Shown here piece by piece: positions 1 to 9,920 of a stretch of 27,851 bases of DNA. The stretch covers positions 223,647 through 251,497 of the forward strand of contig BFEA01000308.1 in NCBI GenBank assembly GCA_003427395.1, read 5' to 3'. The position numbers and the translations under genes were made by a program. The notes under the pieces were generated by a model. That model did no database searches. It was given only the letters and a program-made list of their open reading frames with translations, and was not told the DNA's origin. The DNA comes from Chara braunii (taxonomy: Eukaryota; Streptophyta; Charophyceae; Charales; Characeae). Numbering within the stretch: the stretch's first letter is position 1; every line of letters begins with the position of its first letter.

Positions 1-166
1 CCTCATTGTGCTCATCCTCTCTGGCTAGGGATCTCGAGCCGCCTTTTATGTATCTGGGGAACCTCCACCCCCTCTTTCTTTTCTCACTCCCTCCCTCTTA
101 AGTTGTCTTCTACTCCTTTTGGGTCTTCTTCTCCTTCTCACCCTCCGCTATTCTAATCACTGTGTC
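1..166. other. Unassigned pyrimidine-rich sequence
   Basis: Rich in C and T on the + strand. I recognise no gene, RNA or repeat unit here. Confidence 0.5.
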
Positions 167-243
167 AGTCAATCAATCAATGAAATAATGAATGAATGAA
201 TGATTGAATGAATGAATGAATCAATCAGTCATAACGAATGAAT
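167..243. repeat. Degenerate tetranucleotide microsatellite (AATG/AATC type)
   Basis: Runs of tcaa, tgaa and aatg units with scattered substitutions, directly abutting the 266-bp tandem repeat. Confidence 0.9.
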
Positions 244-803
244 GTTCAGATGTAAGTCATAGGCAGCCAGTGTGGGCAGCACCCCAGATCTCTCATTGGG
301 TAGACTATCTCCCACCTCCTTTCAACAGACCCCGGTCATCAGCGATAGATCCCCCTCAAGGCTTCAGAAGACACTGACCGCGATCTCGGTAGGCCGGTAG
401 GCCACGATTCGTCCCTCGCGAGTCCCATAGTCTATCCCTCCTCCCGGACGTAGTTGCATGATCCATTGTATGGTTGTAGGTTGTAAGCAGGCCTTTTTTT
501 TGTATGATTGTTCAGATGTAAGTCATAGGCAGCCAGTGTGGGCAGCACCCCAGATCTCTCATTGGGTAGACTATCGCCCACCTCCTTTCAACAGACCCCG
601 GTCATCAGCGATAGATCCCCCTCGAGGCGTCAGAAGACACTGACTGCGATCTCGGTAGGCCGGTAGGCCACGATTCGTCCTCCTCAAGTCATATAAGTCT
701 ATCCCTCCTCCCGGATGTAGTTGCATGATCCATTGTATGGTTGTCGGTTGTAAGCAGACATTTTTTTTGTATGATTGTTCAGATGTACGTCGTAGGCAGC
801 CAG
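244..803. repeat. 266-bp tandem repeat, two full units and the start of a third
   Basis: The unit starts with gttcagatgtaagtcatagg at 244 and again at 510. A third, partial unit starts at 777 and breaks off after about 27 bases. Units one and two differ at only a few bases. Each carries the same palindromic taggccggtaggcca block and ends in a short T-run. Short ORFs across it are shadows of the repeat. Confidence 0.9.
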
Positions 804-1044
804 TTGTATGGTTGTATGGTTGTAAGACTCGAATATAGCATGTTTTTTTGATCAAGTTGTCAGAATCCAGTCAGACCACCCACATCAGACAATCCCGCAT
901 GGACCAGAACCCAACATGCAGCACCCATGGACTAACCCTTGGGTGGTGCGCAGGCAGTGTCTGTAATAGCTTACCTGATTCAGCCCAAGGGGGTGTGCAA
1001 GTGACCATACGCTATGTAAATGTTTGCCGGTGTCTCGACGCAGA

Positions 1045-1126
1045 GGTGTGGAGTTTTGAACCCGCAACCTCAGACCACAATGCGCGTTGACACAAAACTG
1101 GTTCCCTAACCACTGAGCCACAGACC
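1045..1126 (-). repeat. tRNA-like SINE head, minus strand
   Basis: Read on the minus strand, the sequence starts ggtctgtggctcagtggtta, which fits a pol III A box. About 50 bases on there is gcgggttcaaaactcc, which resembles a B box. The T-arm does not pair well, so this looks like a tRNA-derived SINE head rather than a functional tRNA. The body would extend toward position 850, but I cannot define its end. Confidence 0.55.
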
Positions 1127-1224
1127 ACTTGCATTCCTCAACAAACAACCCAGAAAATGCTCTGAACACTACCCAGCTTTAGGTGCAGGTGCTGGAGAAT
1201 AAGTTTCAGGCAGAATTGGCCACA

Positions 1225-1598
1225 TCTTAGACCGCTGCACTGACAACCCTCCACTCCCCCAACCATGGGAAAAAAATCTCCACAAGGCTTGAAAGCCACA
1301 CAAACCAAAACAAAAAATAACATTGCCCACAAGGCCAACAGAACCAAAACAAGCCACAGCTCAAAATCACTAAACCTAGCCTAGCCTAGAACCTGTCTCT
1401 TATACACATCTAGATGTGTATAAGAGACAGTCTTAGACCGCTGCACTGACAACCCTCCACTCCCCCAACCATGGGAAAAAAATCTCCACAAGGCTTGAAA
1501 GCCACACAAACCAAAACAAAAAATAACATTGCCCACAAGGCCAACAGAACCAAAACAAGCCACAGCTCAAAATCACTAAACCTAGCCTAGCCTAGAAC
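1225..1598. repeat. False 168-bp direct duplication around an adapter
   Basis: Bases 1225-1392 are repeated without visible change at 1431-1598, and only the 38-bp Tn5 junction adapter separates them. This end-adapter-start order is what a small self-circularised mate-pair fragment gives, so the second copy is almost certainly an assembly artefact. Confidence 0.9.
1393..1430. other. Nextera/Tn5 mate-pair junction adapter (synthetic)
   Basis: CTGTCTCTTATACACATCT is followed directly by its reverse complement, giving the full 38-base palindromic junction of two Tn5 mosaic ends. This is library-preparation sequence, not genome. Its translation gives the spurious peptide VSYTHLDVYKRQ. Confidence 0.99.
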
Positions 1599-1850
1599 TG
1601 CCTGCGAATTTATTTACTCTACACACACGGCTGCTACAGTAGTAGCACTATTCCTAACGCCTAAATCGGGGTAAAGTGTACATCCCAGCTTAGGATTCCA
1701 AAGTAACACAGCTGCTCCCTCCTCCAATACCCATTGCCCATCTACTGTCACCCACCAGATTGCCAAGCAACCGAGCGCTACAGGTTGCAATTAGGAGAGA
1801 TCTGGATTTAGTAATTAATTAATAATGAATATTAATTTATTATTATATAT
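1599..1850. other. Unassigned spacer, AT-rich at its right end
   Basis: No gene or recognisable repeat. The last 50 bases are strongly AT-rich and border the 5' end of the Penelope-like relic. This is probably where the element is truncated or inserted. Confidence 0.5.
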
Positions 1851-1851
1851 T

Positions 1852-3525
1852 TCTTCTTCGCATACGGCCCAGCGAAGTGACCTGCGCCCCTCCCAACGAG
1901 TCCAGCGTTTGCATCACCAACCGCCTCACAAACCTGTTGTTAGTACAACACCTACGTCGGCTCGTTTGAGTGCAGCACTTCAAGGTGTCATCCGTACTCT
2001 CCGTGAAAAAGATAATCAACTCTTCCAATCCGAAGGTATTCGACGATGTTGGATTGTCCAGAGCAGTGACGAGGTCATGTTTGACCTCAAAAAGAATAAA
2101 GCTTCTCTCCGAGGTCTGGCCCCCCATACGGTCGATTTCACTACTATGTATACTAATCTTTTTCACTACTATGTATACTAATCTTTCTCATCAACGGATT
2201 CTTGACAATGTTGCTAAGGCTGTTGATGAGGCACATGCCTATGCTCTTGCACAGGCACAGGCATACACGGACACGCTCATCCTGTGTTGCTCTCGTGCAG
2301 GGGAATGGGCTACGGATACGGGATCTGACACTCTTTCTGTGTCTGACATTCTTCAACATCTTTGGTTTATTGTTACTAATACATATTTATATACAGCGGA
2401 TGGCCTTGTTCGTCATCAAGACGTGGGTATTCCCATGGGTACAAACGCTGGTCCTGAGATTGGTAACCTTACACTCTATTGGGATGAGGCGCAGTATGTG
2501 GACAACCTGCAGCGTGTGGATCACTCTGCAGCTCGCCGATATGTTTTCACTTACCGGTTCATTGATGATGTTCTTACCTTTGGTTGTCTGCCACCATCGC
2601 CAACCTATTATGGTCTTGAATGGAAGGAGACCACTGCGGTTGATGGCTCTTGCACCTTTTTAGGTGCGAAACTGCAGACACGAGCAGATGGATCTCTGCG
2701 ATTGAGTGTGTTTGACAAGACAGTTGCATGGGATTTGCCTGTTATACGATATCCTAGTGCAACGTCAAACATTCCGTCTCATCAGCCTGCAGGTGTGTTC
2801 ACCGGCCAGCTTACGCGGTTTGAGCAGATTTGTGACAATTGGCATATGATTTGATTTCAGAACTGCGGCAACCATGCTTGTCCGCCATTTGCTTTCCCGT
2901 GGCCATGCTCCTTCAACATTGGCCCGATGATGGACTTGTTACATTCGTGCTTGCCAACGTCGATATCCTCTACATGTAACTCGTTTTACACAATGGTTTC
3001 AACGTATGCTTCGCTGGTCCGTGCATCATCCTCTTCCACCTTCTCCTCCTCTTTCCTTCGCTTCTCCTTCTCCCTCTCCCTCTCCCCCTCCCCCTTCCTC
3101 TCTTCCATCTTCTCCTTCTCGTCCGCCTCCCCCTCCCCTTTCTTGTCCATCTTCCCCTCCTCTGTCTTCCCTCTCTTCCTCTCCACTTCCCCCTTCTTCT
3201 CCCCCTCCCCCTCCTCCTCCGTCTCCTTCCCCTTCCACTTCCCCTTCGCCTTCCTCTCCCTCTCCTTCTCCTTCCTCTTTGCCAACGTCCTCTTCTTCTT
3301 CGTCTTCTTCTTCTTCTTCTTCTACTTCTGCATCATCCGTTTCTTCTTCTTCTTCTTCCTCTTCTTCTTCTTCATTTGCCCCCGCACGCCGGCTGAGATC
3401 GGCCCCTCCTTCGTCTTCGTTGTCTATATTGGGACGTCGGCAGGTTCGTTCATTCCCTGCTCCTCCCAGTCCCCCTTCCTCTCGACGTCGTGTTGGTGCT
3501 AATCTGCGGGGTTCTATGTCTTACT
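1852..3525 (+). pseudogene. Penelope-like retroelement reverse transcriptase, decayed
   Basis: Reverse transcriptase of a Penelope-like element. Seen in order: an N-terminal stretch ending in VDFTTMYTNL (motif A), GIPMGTNAGPEIGNL at 2426-2470 (motif B), RFIDDVL at 2555-2575 (motif C, with the two catalytic Asp), FLGAKLQ (motif D/E region), and a C-terminal IPSHQPAGVFTGQLTRFEQIC block typical of PLE rather than LINE or LTR enzymes. The reading frame is broken. An exact 25-bp tandem duplication of motif A (2136-2160 and 2161-2185) shifts the frame. A one-base insertion near 2848 shifts it again, after which the PLE-like stretch LLSRGHAPSTLAR continues. A TGA follows at 2928-2930. From about 3030 the frame enters a Pro/Ser-rich tail of about 115 residues, ending in a basic segment and a stop near 3525. 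No GIY-YIG endonuclease is visible. The family call is firm; the N-terminal limit is not. Confidence 0.85.
3030..3380 (+). repeat. Long polypyrimidine tract encoding the Pro/Ser tail
   Basis: About 350 bases almost purely C and T on the + strand: ccctctcc-type units first, then ttcttc units from about 3290. Stop codons need a purine, so every + frame stays open here by composition, and the matching minus-strand Glu/Lys/Gly ORFs are shadows. In the frame that continues the RT it gives Pro/Ser and then poly-Ser. Confidence 0.9.
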
Positions 3526-3601
3526 GACAGCCTTCTCTGCCACGTCGACGGCGTTCGTCATTCATGCGCCGACCCCGCCAGATCAGACCTAGCTTTCCAG
3601 T

Positions 3602-4473
3602 GTGACTGAATCGGATCTGCGGGCAGATCTACCAAATGCTTGTGGGTTGACAGCCACGAATGTCTTCCTACAGGCTTATTAGCGTCAATGTTATACTGCT
3701 TCCCATTTCGTCACGATTGCTTATCAGCTTGACGCTGTTGAAAATCAGTTGTTGTATGACCATAATGGTCCACCTCCTGAAGGTAGTAATTATACTACCT
3801 CAGGAGGCTTTACTGTAAATGTCTTACAACTAGCATTCCACGGTCGCCACCTTTTTATGTATCATGCGACGCCAGGCGATGACCTTAATGGCCATCCTCA
3901 TATTTCTGCCTGTATTTTGCACAGACCCGGGCATTATATGGCACTCATTCATGCAGCTGCCCAGTGGGAACTGTGGAATGGTGGGACCATGACTCAGGCT
4001 ATTTTCAACATAAATGAAAATTTCTGTGTGCATTACCGAATCATACTTTATTCCGGATTATTGATCGACTCTCGTGTGACACCTGTCGGGACAGGGACGC
4101 GGTGTGTCTTGGCTGCGGAATTCATCACGTATGCCATCAACATTATCAATCTATTGCAGCCGCCGCCGTCTGTGCCGAAGGTGTCCAACATTTCCTCAAT
4201 TGTACACATCCGTATCACCCAGATATTTGTTGTCCCTTTTGTGCTCAAGGACACTATCACGACTGCATGATACCGCACTGTGATGAACGTCCTGCTGTTT
4301 TTTTGACATGTGGACAGCATGTCCTCTGTCAGGACTGTTTTGATGGGATGGTCCGTGCTAGCCGTCCTGCTGAATGCTGTGCCGAAGTAGCTCTCCTTGG
4401 GTATCCTTGTGAACATCCACGTCATCCTCAGCGTGCCTGTCCTATCTGGCGGGTTGGGGGCTCCCCTTCCTAA
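3602..4473 (+). pseudogene. Josephin-like cysteine peptidase plus two RING-like fingers, decayed
   Basis: Translation from 3602 reads NACGLTATNVFLQAY, then (97 codons after the Cys at 3641-3643) GHYMALI, then WELWNGG. The pattern C..N(+6)..Q(+10), with His and Asn/Asp 15 residues apart, matches the Josephin deubiquitinase layout. A TAG interrupts the frame just after FLQAY. A two-base indel near 4015-4025, seen by comparison with the 10.86-kb copy, moves the rest into another frame. That frame encodes a first Cys/His cluster from 4075 (CxxC, C..HHxC, CCPFC) and a second from about 4267 (LTCGQHVLCQDCF then CPIW, close to a C3HC4 RING that lacks its last Cys). It lies directly downstream of the RT tail on the same strand and may be the 3' part of the same polyprotein. 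Function in ubiquitin removal or ligation is inferred from motifs only. Confidence 0.6.
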
Positions 4474-4629
4474 GTGGTCAATAGAATCAAGCGATCAGGA
4501 GCAACACTAATTGTAGGACAGATAAAAGAAAGAAAGAAAAAAAGTACAAATTTCTGGAGACAAGAAAAAAGAAAACAAGAAAAAAAAAAAGAGAAAACAA
4601 TATGTTGAACTTTGTAGTAACAATGGCAA
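4474..4629. other. A-rich spacer after the retroelement relic
   Basis: Purine-rich aaag/aaaag runs at about 4525-4600. They may be the A-rich 3' tail of the upstream relic, but no target duplication is visible to confirm it. Confidence 0.4.
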
Positions 4630-4921
4630 TTGGTTTATCTGTGGGATGTGTCATTTGCTTTCTTCCTTTGTCTTTTCTTTCTCTTGCCTCTGCGAGGTCT
4701 GGTTTCCTCCTCCTTTTCTTTACCTCTTTGCCTTTCGGCTGCATGCAAGTGGGTCCTTGTGACACAGGGGGATGGGGGCAGCCAGCGCTCAACCTGTCAT
4801 CCACGCGGCTGGCCTTGTACGTAAGAGGTGATGAACAGGTGGGGCTTTCCTTACTTCTTTTCCTTTCCTTGTATTGCTTTTCTTCGCCTCCACGCTCTGA
4901 TTCACAATGTGACAATATATA
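4630..4921. repeat. Interspersed repeat R1 (copy 1)
   Basis: Two blocks recur at 16836-17110. One is tttctcttgcctctgcgagg and surroundings near 4675. The other is gaacaggtggggctttcc through cacaatgtgacaatatat at 4832-4921. Here the first block precedes the second; in the other copy the order is reversed. Minus-strand ORFs sharing a SHCESER peptide are a by-product of the repeat. Confidence 0.75.
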
Positions 4922-4999
4922 TGGCAGCTCTGTTTGACGTTTTAACCACGACAGGGGTTAAGGTGGATTAACACTTACAGTGTAATCGGCTAGGGGATT

Positions 5000-5064
5000 C
5001 TGCAGACTGTGAGGGTTCAGCCTCCTGATGAGTCGGTGAAACTCTGACCAAACAGTTTGTCGCA
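5000..5064 (+). ncRNA. Hammerhead ribozyme relic A (type III layout)
   Basis: Stem III strands CAGACTGT and ACAGTTTG flank stem I GAGG/CCTC with loop GTTCAG, the core CTGATGA at 5025-5031, and stem II GTCGG/CTGAC with a TGAAACT loop. Two defects should abolish cleavage: the nucleotide at the cleavage site (A in copy B) is missing between 5010 and 5011, and the expected GAAA after stem II reads CAAA. The upstream motif ggggttaaggtg is shared with copies B and C. Confidence 0.75.
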
Positions 5065-5790
5065 GCGTTATATATCATTTAATTTTACTTACTGGGAAAA
5101 TTGTGTCATGCCCCTCAAAGATGCGTTTATTTGCGCTATGCCTCTGGAAACATAGGCTCACCCCCTGCCCCGAGGGCCTGTAATCTTTGGGCAGGCCCCT
5201 GCCGGAAGGGAAGACAGCTTTTGCGTGATGCCCTTGGTAGACTGAGGGTCGGGCTGGGCTCGGCCCTTGCGAAGCATGCCCCCTGTCCCGGGTGGGACAT
5301 CTTTACGTCTTTTCGCCATGCCCCCTCTATGTTGAGGCGCCAGTCAATTGGGTTTGGACTGCTGAATTCGAATTTTCAAACTGTGTTACATGCCAGGACA
5401 ATTTTTCAATGTGTTACGATCCTGGCCAATTTCGAAGTACATGTTCACCAGAAAGCACAATGCCGTCCAATTGCAAAACGAAATGAATGAACTTGAGAGG
5501 AGAGAGAGGGAAAGAAGAAGAAGGAAGAAAGAAGAAGAAAATGATGTACTCAGCATAGGCCAATGACAGTGCTCTCCTCCTTCGCCAACCACTCTCCTCC
5601 TCCTTATCTCCTCCCGTCTTATTCAAACAAGAAATAACAACAATAATGTTGAATGGCTGAACCAGAATCAATGTCCGAGTCCCTCTTCTACTGCAGGCAC
5701 AACATGAGGTCCACCATAGCCATGGCCACCCTTCCTCTTCTTCTTCATGTGGGCCGAGGCTATGGCGGACTACTGAGAGCTCTACCCTCC
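5065..5790. other. No recognised gene
   Basis: ORFs here are short and lack domain motifs. A purine-rich gaaga/agaag stretch lies near 5495-5545. I see no promoter, RNA or transposon end. Confidence 0.5.
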
Positions 5791-5870
5791 TGTCCAAAGG
5801 ACAACACAAAGCAGCTATGTCGCTGCCCCCCCTGTGCAAAGGACAACCCAAAGCAGCTATGCCGCTGCTC
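5791..5870. repeat. 42-bp tandem repeat, two units
   Basis: The block tgtccaaaggacaacacaaa with agcagctatgtcgctgc recurs 42 bases later, at 5833, with three or four changes. Confidence 0.8.
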
Positions 5871-7065
5871 AACAAGCCGCCATGCCTGACTCTGCCCCGA
5901 GCTTCCTTGATGCGGCACTACCCCAACTGGGGCCTTCCAGATGCAACGCCTAGCAAGGTGATGAAGACGGTGTCCACCATAGCCAGGTAGGTACCTCGCC
6001 ACTCTCCTCCTCAGTCCCCTTCTCCCTCCTCCTCTTACCGGTAGAGCTCCACCATAGCCGAGGTGGAAGCTCCCTGCCTCCTTCCTCCCAGCAGCGCTGT
6101 AGTACCCAGCGCTACTCCAGCCAGCGCTCCAGCAGTGTGTCGCCAACTTGCACACCGAAGAATGAGGCTGGGCTCTTCGCTCAGCCTCCAGATATAGCGG
6201 CCTACTTGCCTCCTCCGCTCGGCCTCCCAAGCGACCGGTACCTCCTCCCTTTCGGAGGGAAACATCATTGCAGACTCTGATATTGTCCGTACAGGCCCTA
6301 GACTCAGACTGGATGGACTGGTACCCGCCTAGACCTAGCCTACCGCTACTGGGCCTCTAAAAATGCCAACTTTGTCTTCTTCTGCTCGGCCTCAAGTACC
6401 CGGCGCATCTACTTCTACTGGGTGCGGTACTGGCCTACCTGCTACTTGAGTGTTTTTCCGCTGCTCTAAGTGCCGCGTGGCTCTCTCTCCGCCACTTGAG
6501 TGTTTTCCCTGCTGCAACCCTCAATATCACGGCCGCAGGTAAGTACCGGCCCTACGGGCCTCCCAAACAAGCAAGTACCCTTGCGGGTCACACACACACT
6601 CATGCCGGCAAGCACTCAGACAGGCACGCAGGTCATCAAGCACGCACACACACAGACTTACAAAACTCAGCAGAATGCGGGAATCTCAGCAAGGCATCCA
6701 TTCCATCGGCAGAACTCAGAAATCAGCAGTGTTCTCAGCCCGTGTTATGGCGGGTCATTACAAATGGATCTTTCTCTCGTGGTGCTGCTCGAGTGGCCAC
6801 CTTGGAGTTGCAGTTCGAAGGAGTCTTTGGCTGTGTGCTGCTGCTCTTGCTTGCCGTGTCACTGCTTGTGTCGCTGCGGTTCTGCTTCGCTGGCTCCGCA
6901 CTTTCTTCTGGGGCTCCAAACGTCTCGGCATTGTTTTTCCCCCTTTTGGCTGGCACCACAGCCATTTTTGTCCGGTAGCTCCGAGGCTCGGCCCGGCCCG
7001 GCCCACAACTGGCAGACTGAGAGGACTTTGGAAGTCCATCAAGACAAGAAAATACCGGTGGTGAA
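5871..7065. other. No recognised gene; one diverged interspersed repeat
   Basis: Open frames of up to about 200 codons exist near 6500-7110, but in three overlapping frames and without a recognisable domain, so I do not call them genes. The block ttttggctggcaccac with gtccggtag near 6943-6985 recurs, diverged, at 16352-16393. Confidence 0.45.
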
Positions 7066-7068
7066 GTT

Positions 7069-7113
7069 TGGCACCGTCTGCACCCGAATGGAACGATTAG
7101 GGTGCAGACAGTA
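7069..7113. mobile_element. Short foldback MITE copy (CCGTCTTCACCC-end family)
   Basis: Imperfect inverted ends CACCGTCTGCACCCG and GGGTGCAGACAGTAG with about 12 bases between. Same end sequence as the copies at 8.8, 9.0, 19.5, 20.8 and 21.9 kb. Confidence 0.65.
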
Positions 7114-7115
7114 GT

Positions 7116-8137
7116 CTAGGTTGGCTTCAGTCTCACAGGGCAGTGCCAACAGCCAAGTGGCTCTCCAGAAACGGTATGCCGGTGCCGGAGACATGTTGCA
7201 GGTGGAAGAAACAGATCGAGGATGATAGGCATCTGTGGTGGTGATGTATGGAGTTAAATATTTGGAAGTTGTGGGATGAGCTTTGGAAAAAGGATGTAGA
7301 AGATTCAACATCATGGGGGGATGAAAAAAAAAGAAAAAAAAAAAAAGAAAAAAAAAAGAAAAAAAGAGTCTGGTGGGGCTGTTGCCTTAGACAAGCTTGT
7401 CCACAAAGGGATGGGGCTACATTGTGCTTGCTGTTACTTGTTGTTAGAGTTGCTGTGATGTGATGAATGTCATTAGGAAACTGAGGAACGACAGGATGTG
7501 TCACAACAAGTTCTATTCTGATGTTCAGTCAGATTAAGGACATGGTGCTGTCAGAAGTTGGTTGCATGTTGCGGGCGGACTGGAGACGAGCTTGGAACCG
7601 GAGATTTTTATCACTCTTTTTTCCCCTTTCACTCTTTTTTTTTGCCTTTCATGAAGTAATAGAGCCACAATTCTGCTTGGTGGCCACAGAAAAAAAGTGC
7701 TAGCATGAAATACCAGGGAGACTTCTTTTTTTTTTTGGTGGTTGAATGCGATGGCCAGGGGTAAGGGAAGAGATTCCTGGCTGCCTTGAGCTGACAGGCA
7801 TCTGTTGCTCTACCCCTTTCTCCTTAGACCTTGGAAAAAGGGGCAAAACAATAGCCATGGCCTTCACGATCACTTGGCTCATCACGGTGGCGGGAGCATG
7901 AATGGGCGGGGGCTTCAGAGGCTTGAGTGGGGAGCCTACCTCACCTGCTGGTGAGCCTGAGCCAGTGGGTTGCTGAATTTCCTGTCCAGTGCTGATGACA
8001 GACCCCCAATAACTACCCCCAAGAAGACATCATTGGCGTTGGAAGATTGAGGGAAAAAAGCTGCACACGCGACTCTTAAGGAGTAAGGAGGTTTTCCGCA
8101 AGAGGGACTCTATTGTGGAAAAAAAAGAAAGAAAAAA
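7116..8137. other. No recognised gene
   Basis: Contains A-runs at about 7325-7366 and T-runs near 7636 and 7725. ORFs are short and carry no motifs. Confidence 0.5.
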
Positions 8138-8592
8138 CTGAAACATTGCATCTGTCCTTGTATGGCATCTGTGTGCATCCCAAGAGCGCCAATGATACGA
8201 CTCTTGTCTGAAAGAAACCGGCTCCTCGAAAGGGCCTCTTTTTTCCCTTATCTGTGTGCAAACCCTGAATCCAGACAGGCTCACTCTATCTAGTCTAAAA
8301 TACAGGCTAGATACAGGCATACAATCCATGGCAGATGGATGGGGAACCTGTTTGGCCACATAAACGCAGGCAGACAATCCATGGCAAACTGAAAGACTGC
8401 ATCTGTCCTTGTATGGCATCTGTGTGCATCCCAAGAGTGCCAATGATACGACTCCCGTCTGAAAGAAACCGGCTTCTCACAAGGGCCTCTTTTTCCCCTG
8501 ATCTGTCTGCAAACCCTGAATCCAGACAGGCCCACTGCATCTAGTCTGAAATACAGGCTAGATACAGGCAGACGATCCATGGCAGATGGATG
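8138..8592. repeat. 251-bp-period tandem duplication
   Basis: Bases 8138-8341 and 8389-8592 match closely: both have ctgtccttgtatggcatctg, then ccaatgatacgactc, then aaaccctgaatccagacagg, then ccatggcagatggatg. About 47 bases separate them. Both copies contain mutations, so this is a real repeat and not an adapter-type artefact. Confidence 0.88.
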
Positions 8593-8780
8593 ACCTGATG
8601 TCCACTGTATATGATAATACAGCAAGGACTAAAGGGAAAAGGGCAGACATGAAAACTGAACATCGGTGCTTCGTCTAAAGTCAGAAAACCTGAACCTGGT
8701 CGCGAAATTGCGTTGGTTCATGACAACTTGGGGGCAAGTTAGCATAAGTGACCTTCACAGGCTTCACTTGAATAAAACAC
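8593..8780. other. No recognised feature
   Basis: Short spacer between the tandem repeat and the MITE pair; nothing identifiable. Confidence 0.5.
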
Positions 8781-8864
8781 CGGTCACTATATCTGCATTT
8801 GGTGCAGTTTTCAGACTAGATACAGTCATCATGACCGGATGTTCTGTTCGGGTGAAGACGGTAG
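8781..8864. mobile_element. Foldback MITE copy, diverged
   Basis: The right end reads gttcgggtgaagacggta and the left arm contains caccggtcact. The middle matches the family interior (atgcagc and agactagatac motifs) in inverted orientation. Confidence 0.7.
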
Positions 8865-8969
8865 TGGTGGATGCCCCTGCAATTCATAAGTCAGAAGGCG
8901 TCGTGGTTGTTGTTTTGTGGATTAAAAGGTTACATCCCTCCCGGGTGGAAGCAACCTCCTTCACTCTGA

Positions 8970-9056
8970 TGCCTGGTCATTCATGGCTGTATCTAGACTG
9001 GAAGTCCCCAAATGCAGCTATCGTGACTGGGCGTTCTATTCGGGTGAAGACAGTCA
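8970..9056. mobile_element. Foldback MITE copy
   Basis: Left part gcctggtcattcatggct, interior gtatctagactgg and ccccaaatgcagcta, right end gcgttctattcgggtgaaga. Same family as the copy at 19537-19649, with a decayed left end. Confidence 0.75.
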
Positions 9057-9881
9057 TTTTGTGAAAAGAATTCTCACTTCTTGAAACTATCAAGGGTTAG
9101 AGAGTGTGGTCAAGGGACCTGTAGACGGATACCTGTTTCTGCCGAAGGAGATGCGTACGTCATGTTTTGCCATTCATCGGCAAATGCCGACAGCCAGCAT
9201 CACATGTATAATATTTGTATGTATAATATCTGTATATATTATTCTATTGTGTCATGATGTGCAGTCATTTATGTTAATTACATACTGTCTTTTTACAAAG
9301 ATAACTTGGTAAGGATGATGAGCCATGGACGCAAGTTTGATGCTAGGCCGGTGTTGCCAATCCAGAAAGAGAACTTGAATGTTTTGCAGGAACAATCGGT
9401 TCTCCTGTTGGAGAAGTAGAGGGGTGTTTGTGAACGAGGAGCTGCTCGCTTTTGAATTCTGATTGGCAAGCAGACGTTAAGACCGTTTCGGTAATGTATG
9501 TGACCAGAATCGCCCGCACTGAAGGTTAGCGCACAAGTTGCATTACGTTGCACACTAAGCGTCACACTAGTGCATGTGCTAGCGCCCCGCCCTGTTGCCG
9601 CCATGCTTTCATGCCTGCACGTGTTTTTCACATGGTCACTTCTCTGTGCCCGCAGCGCTTCCCACCCGAATTCGCCAGCGCGAGGACCCGCGCTCGCCAG
9701 CCTCTGTTCGAACTTCGCGTCCATGGTGTTGCTCCACATCAGCATGACATCCTTGGTGGGAACAGGCCACTTGGCGCAGGCACGAAGTCAGGCCGGTTGA
9801 TCGCGAATCCTGAATGGCTTTAACCTTTGAAGTATAAACCCATGCTGTAAGCAAATTCAAGCTGTAGCACAAGAGGTCTAC
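9057..9881. other. No recognised gene
   Basis: AT-rich around 9205-9300, more GC-rich toward 9560-9790. Overlapping short ORFs on both strands show no domain motif. Confidence 0.5.
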
Positions 9882-9920
9882 GGTACACACACACACGCAC
9901 ACCCACACACACACCCACAC
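9882..9920. repeat. CA microsatellite
   Basis: Runs of acacac interrupted by single g and c bases, ending exactly at the adapter. Confidence 0.85.

Noticed and set aside
1381-1563. ORF containing VSYTHLDVYKRQ and a repeated MACFGSVGLVG peptide
   Set aside because: The peptide is the translation of the Tn5 junction adapter, and the repeat is the false duplication.
2986-3285. Minus-strand Glu/Lys-rich ORF, and a Gly/Glu-rich one next to it
   Set aside because: Antisense of the polypyrimidine tract, which cannot contain stops by composition.
6500-7114. 204-codon ORF
   Set aside because: Two other + frames and two minus frames are open over the same stretch, there is no recognisable domain, and it overlaps a MITE at its end.
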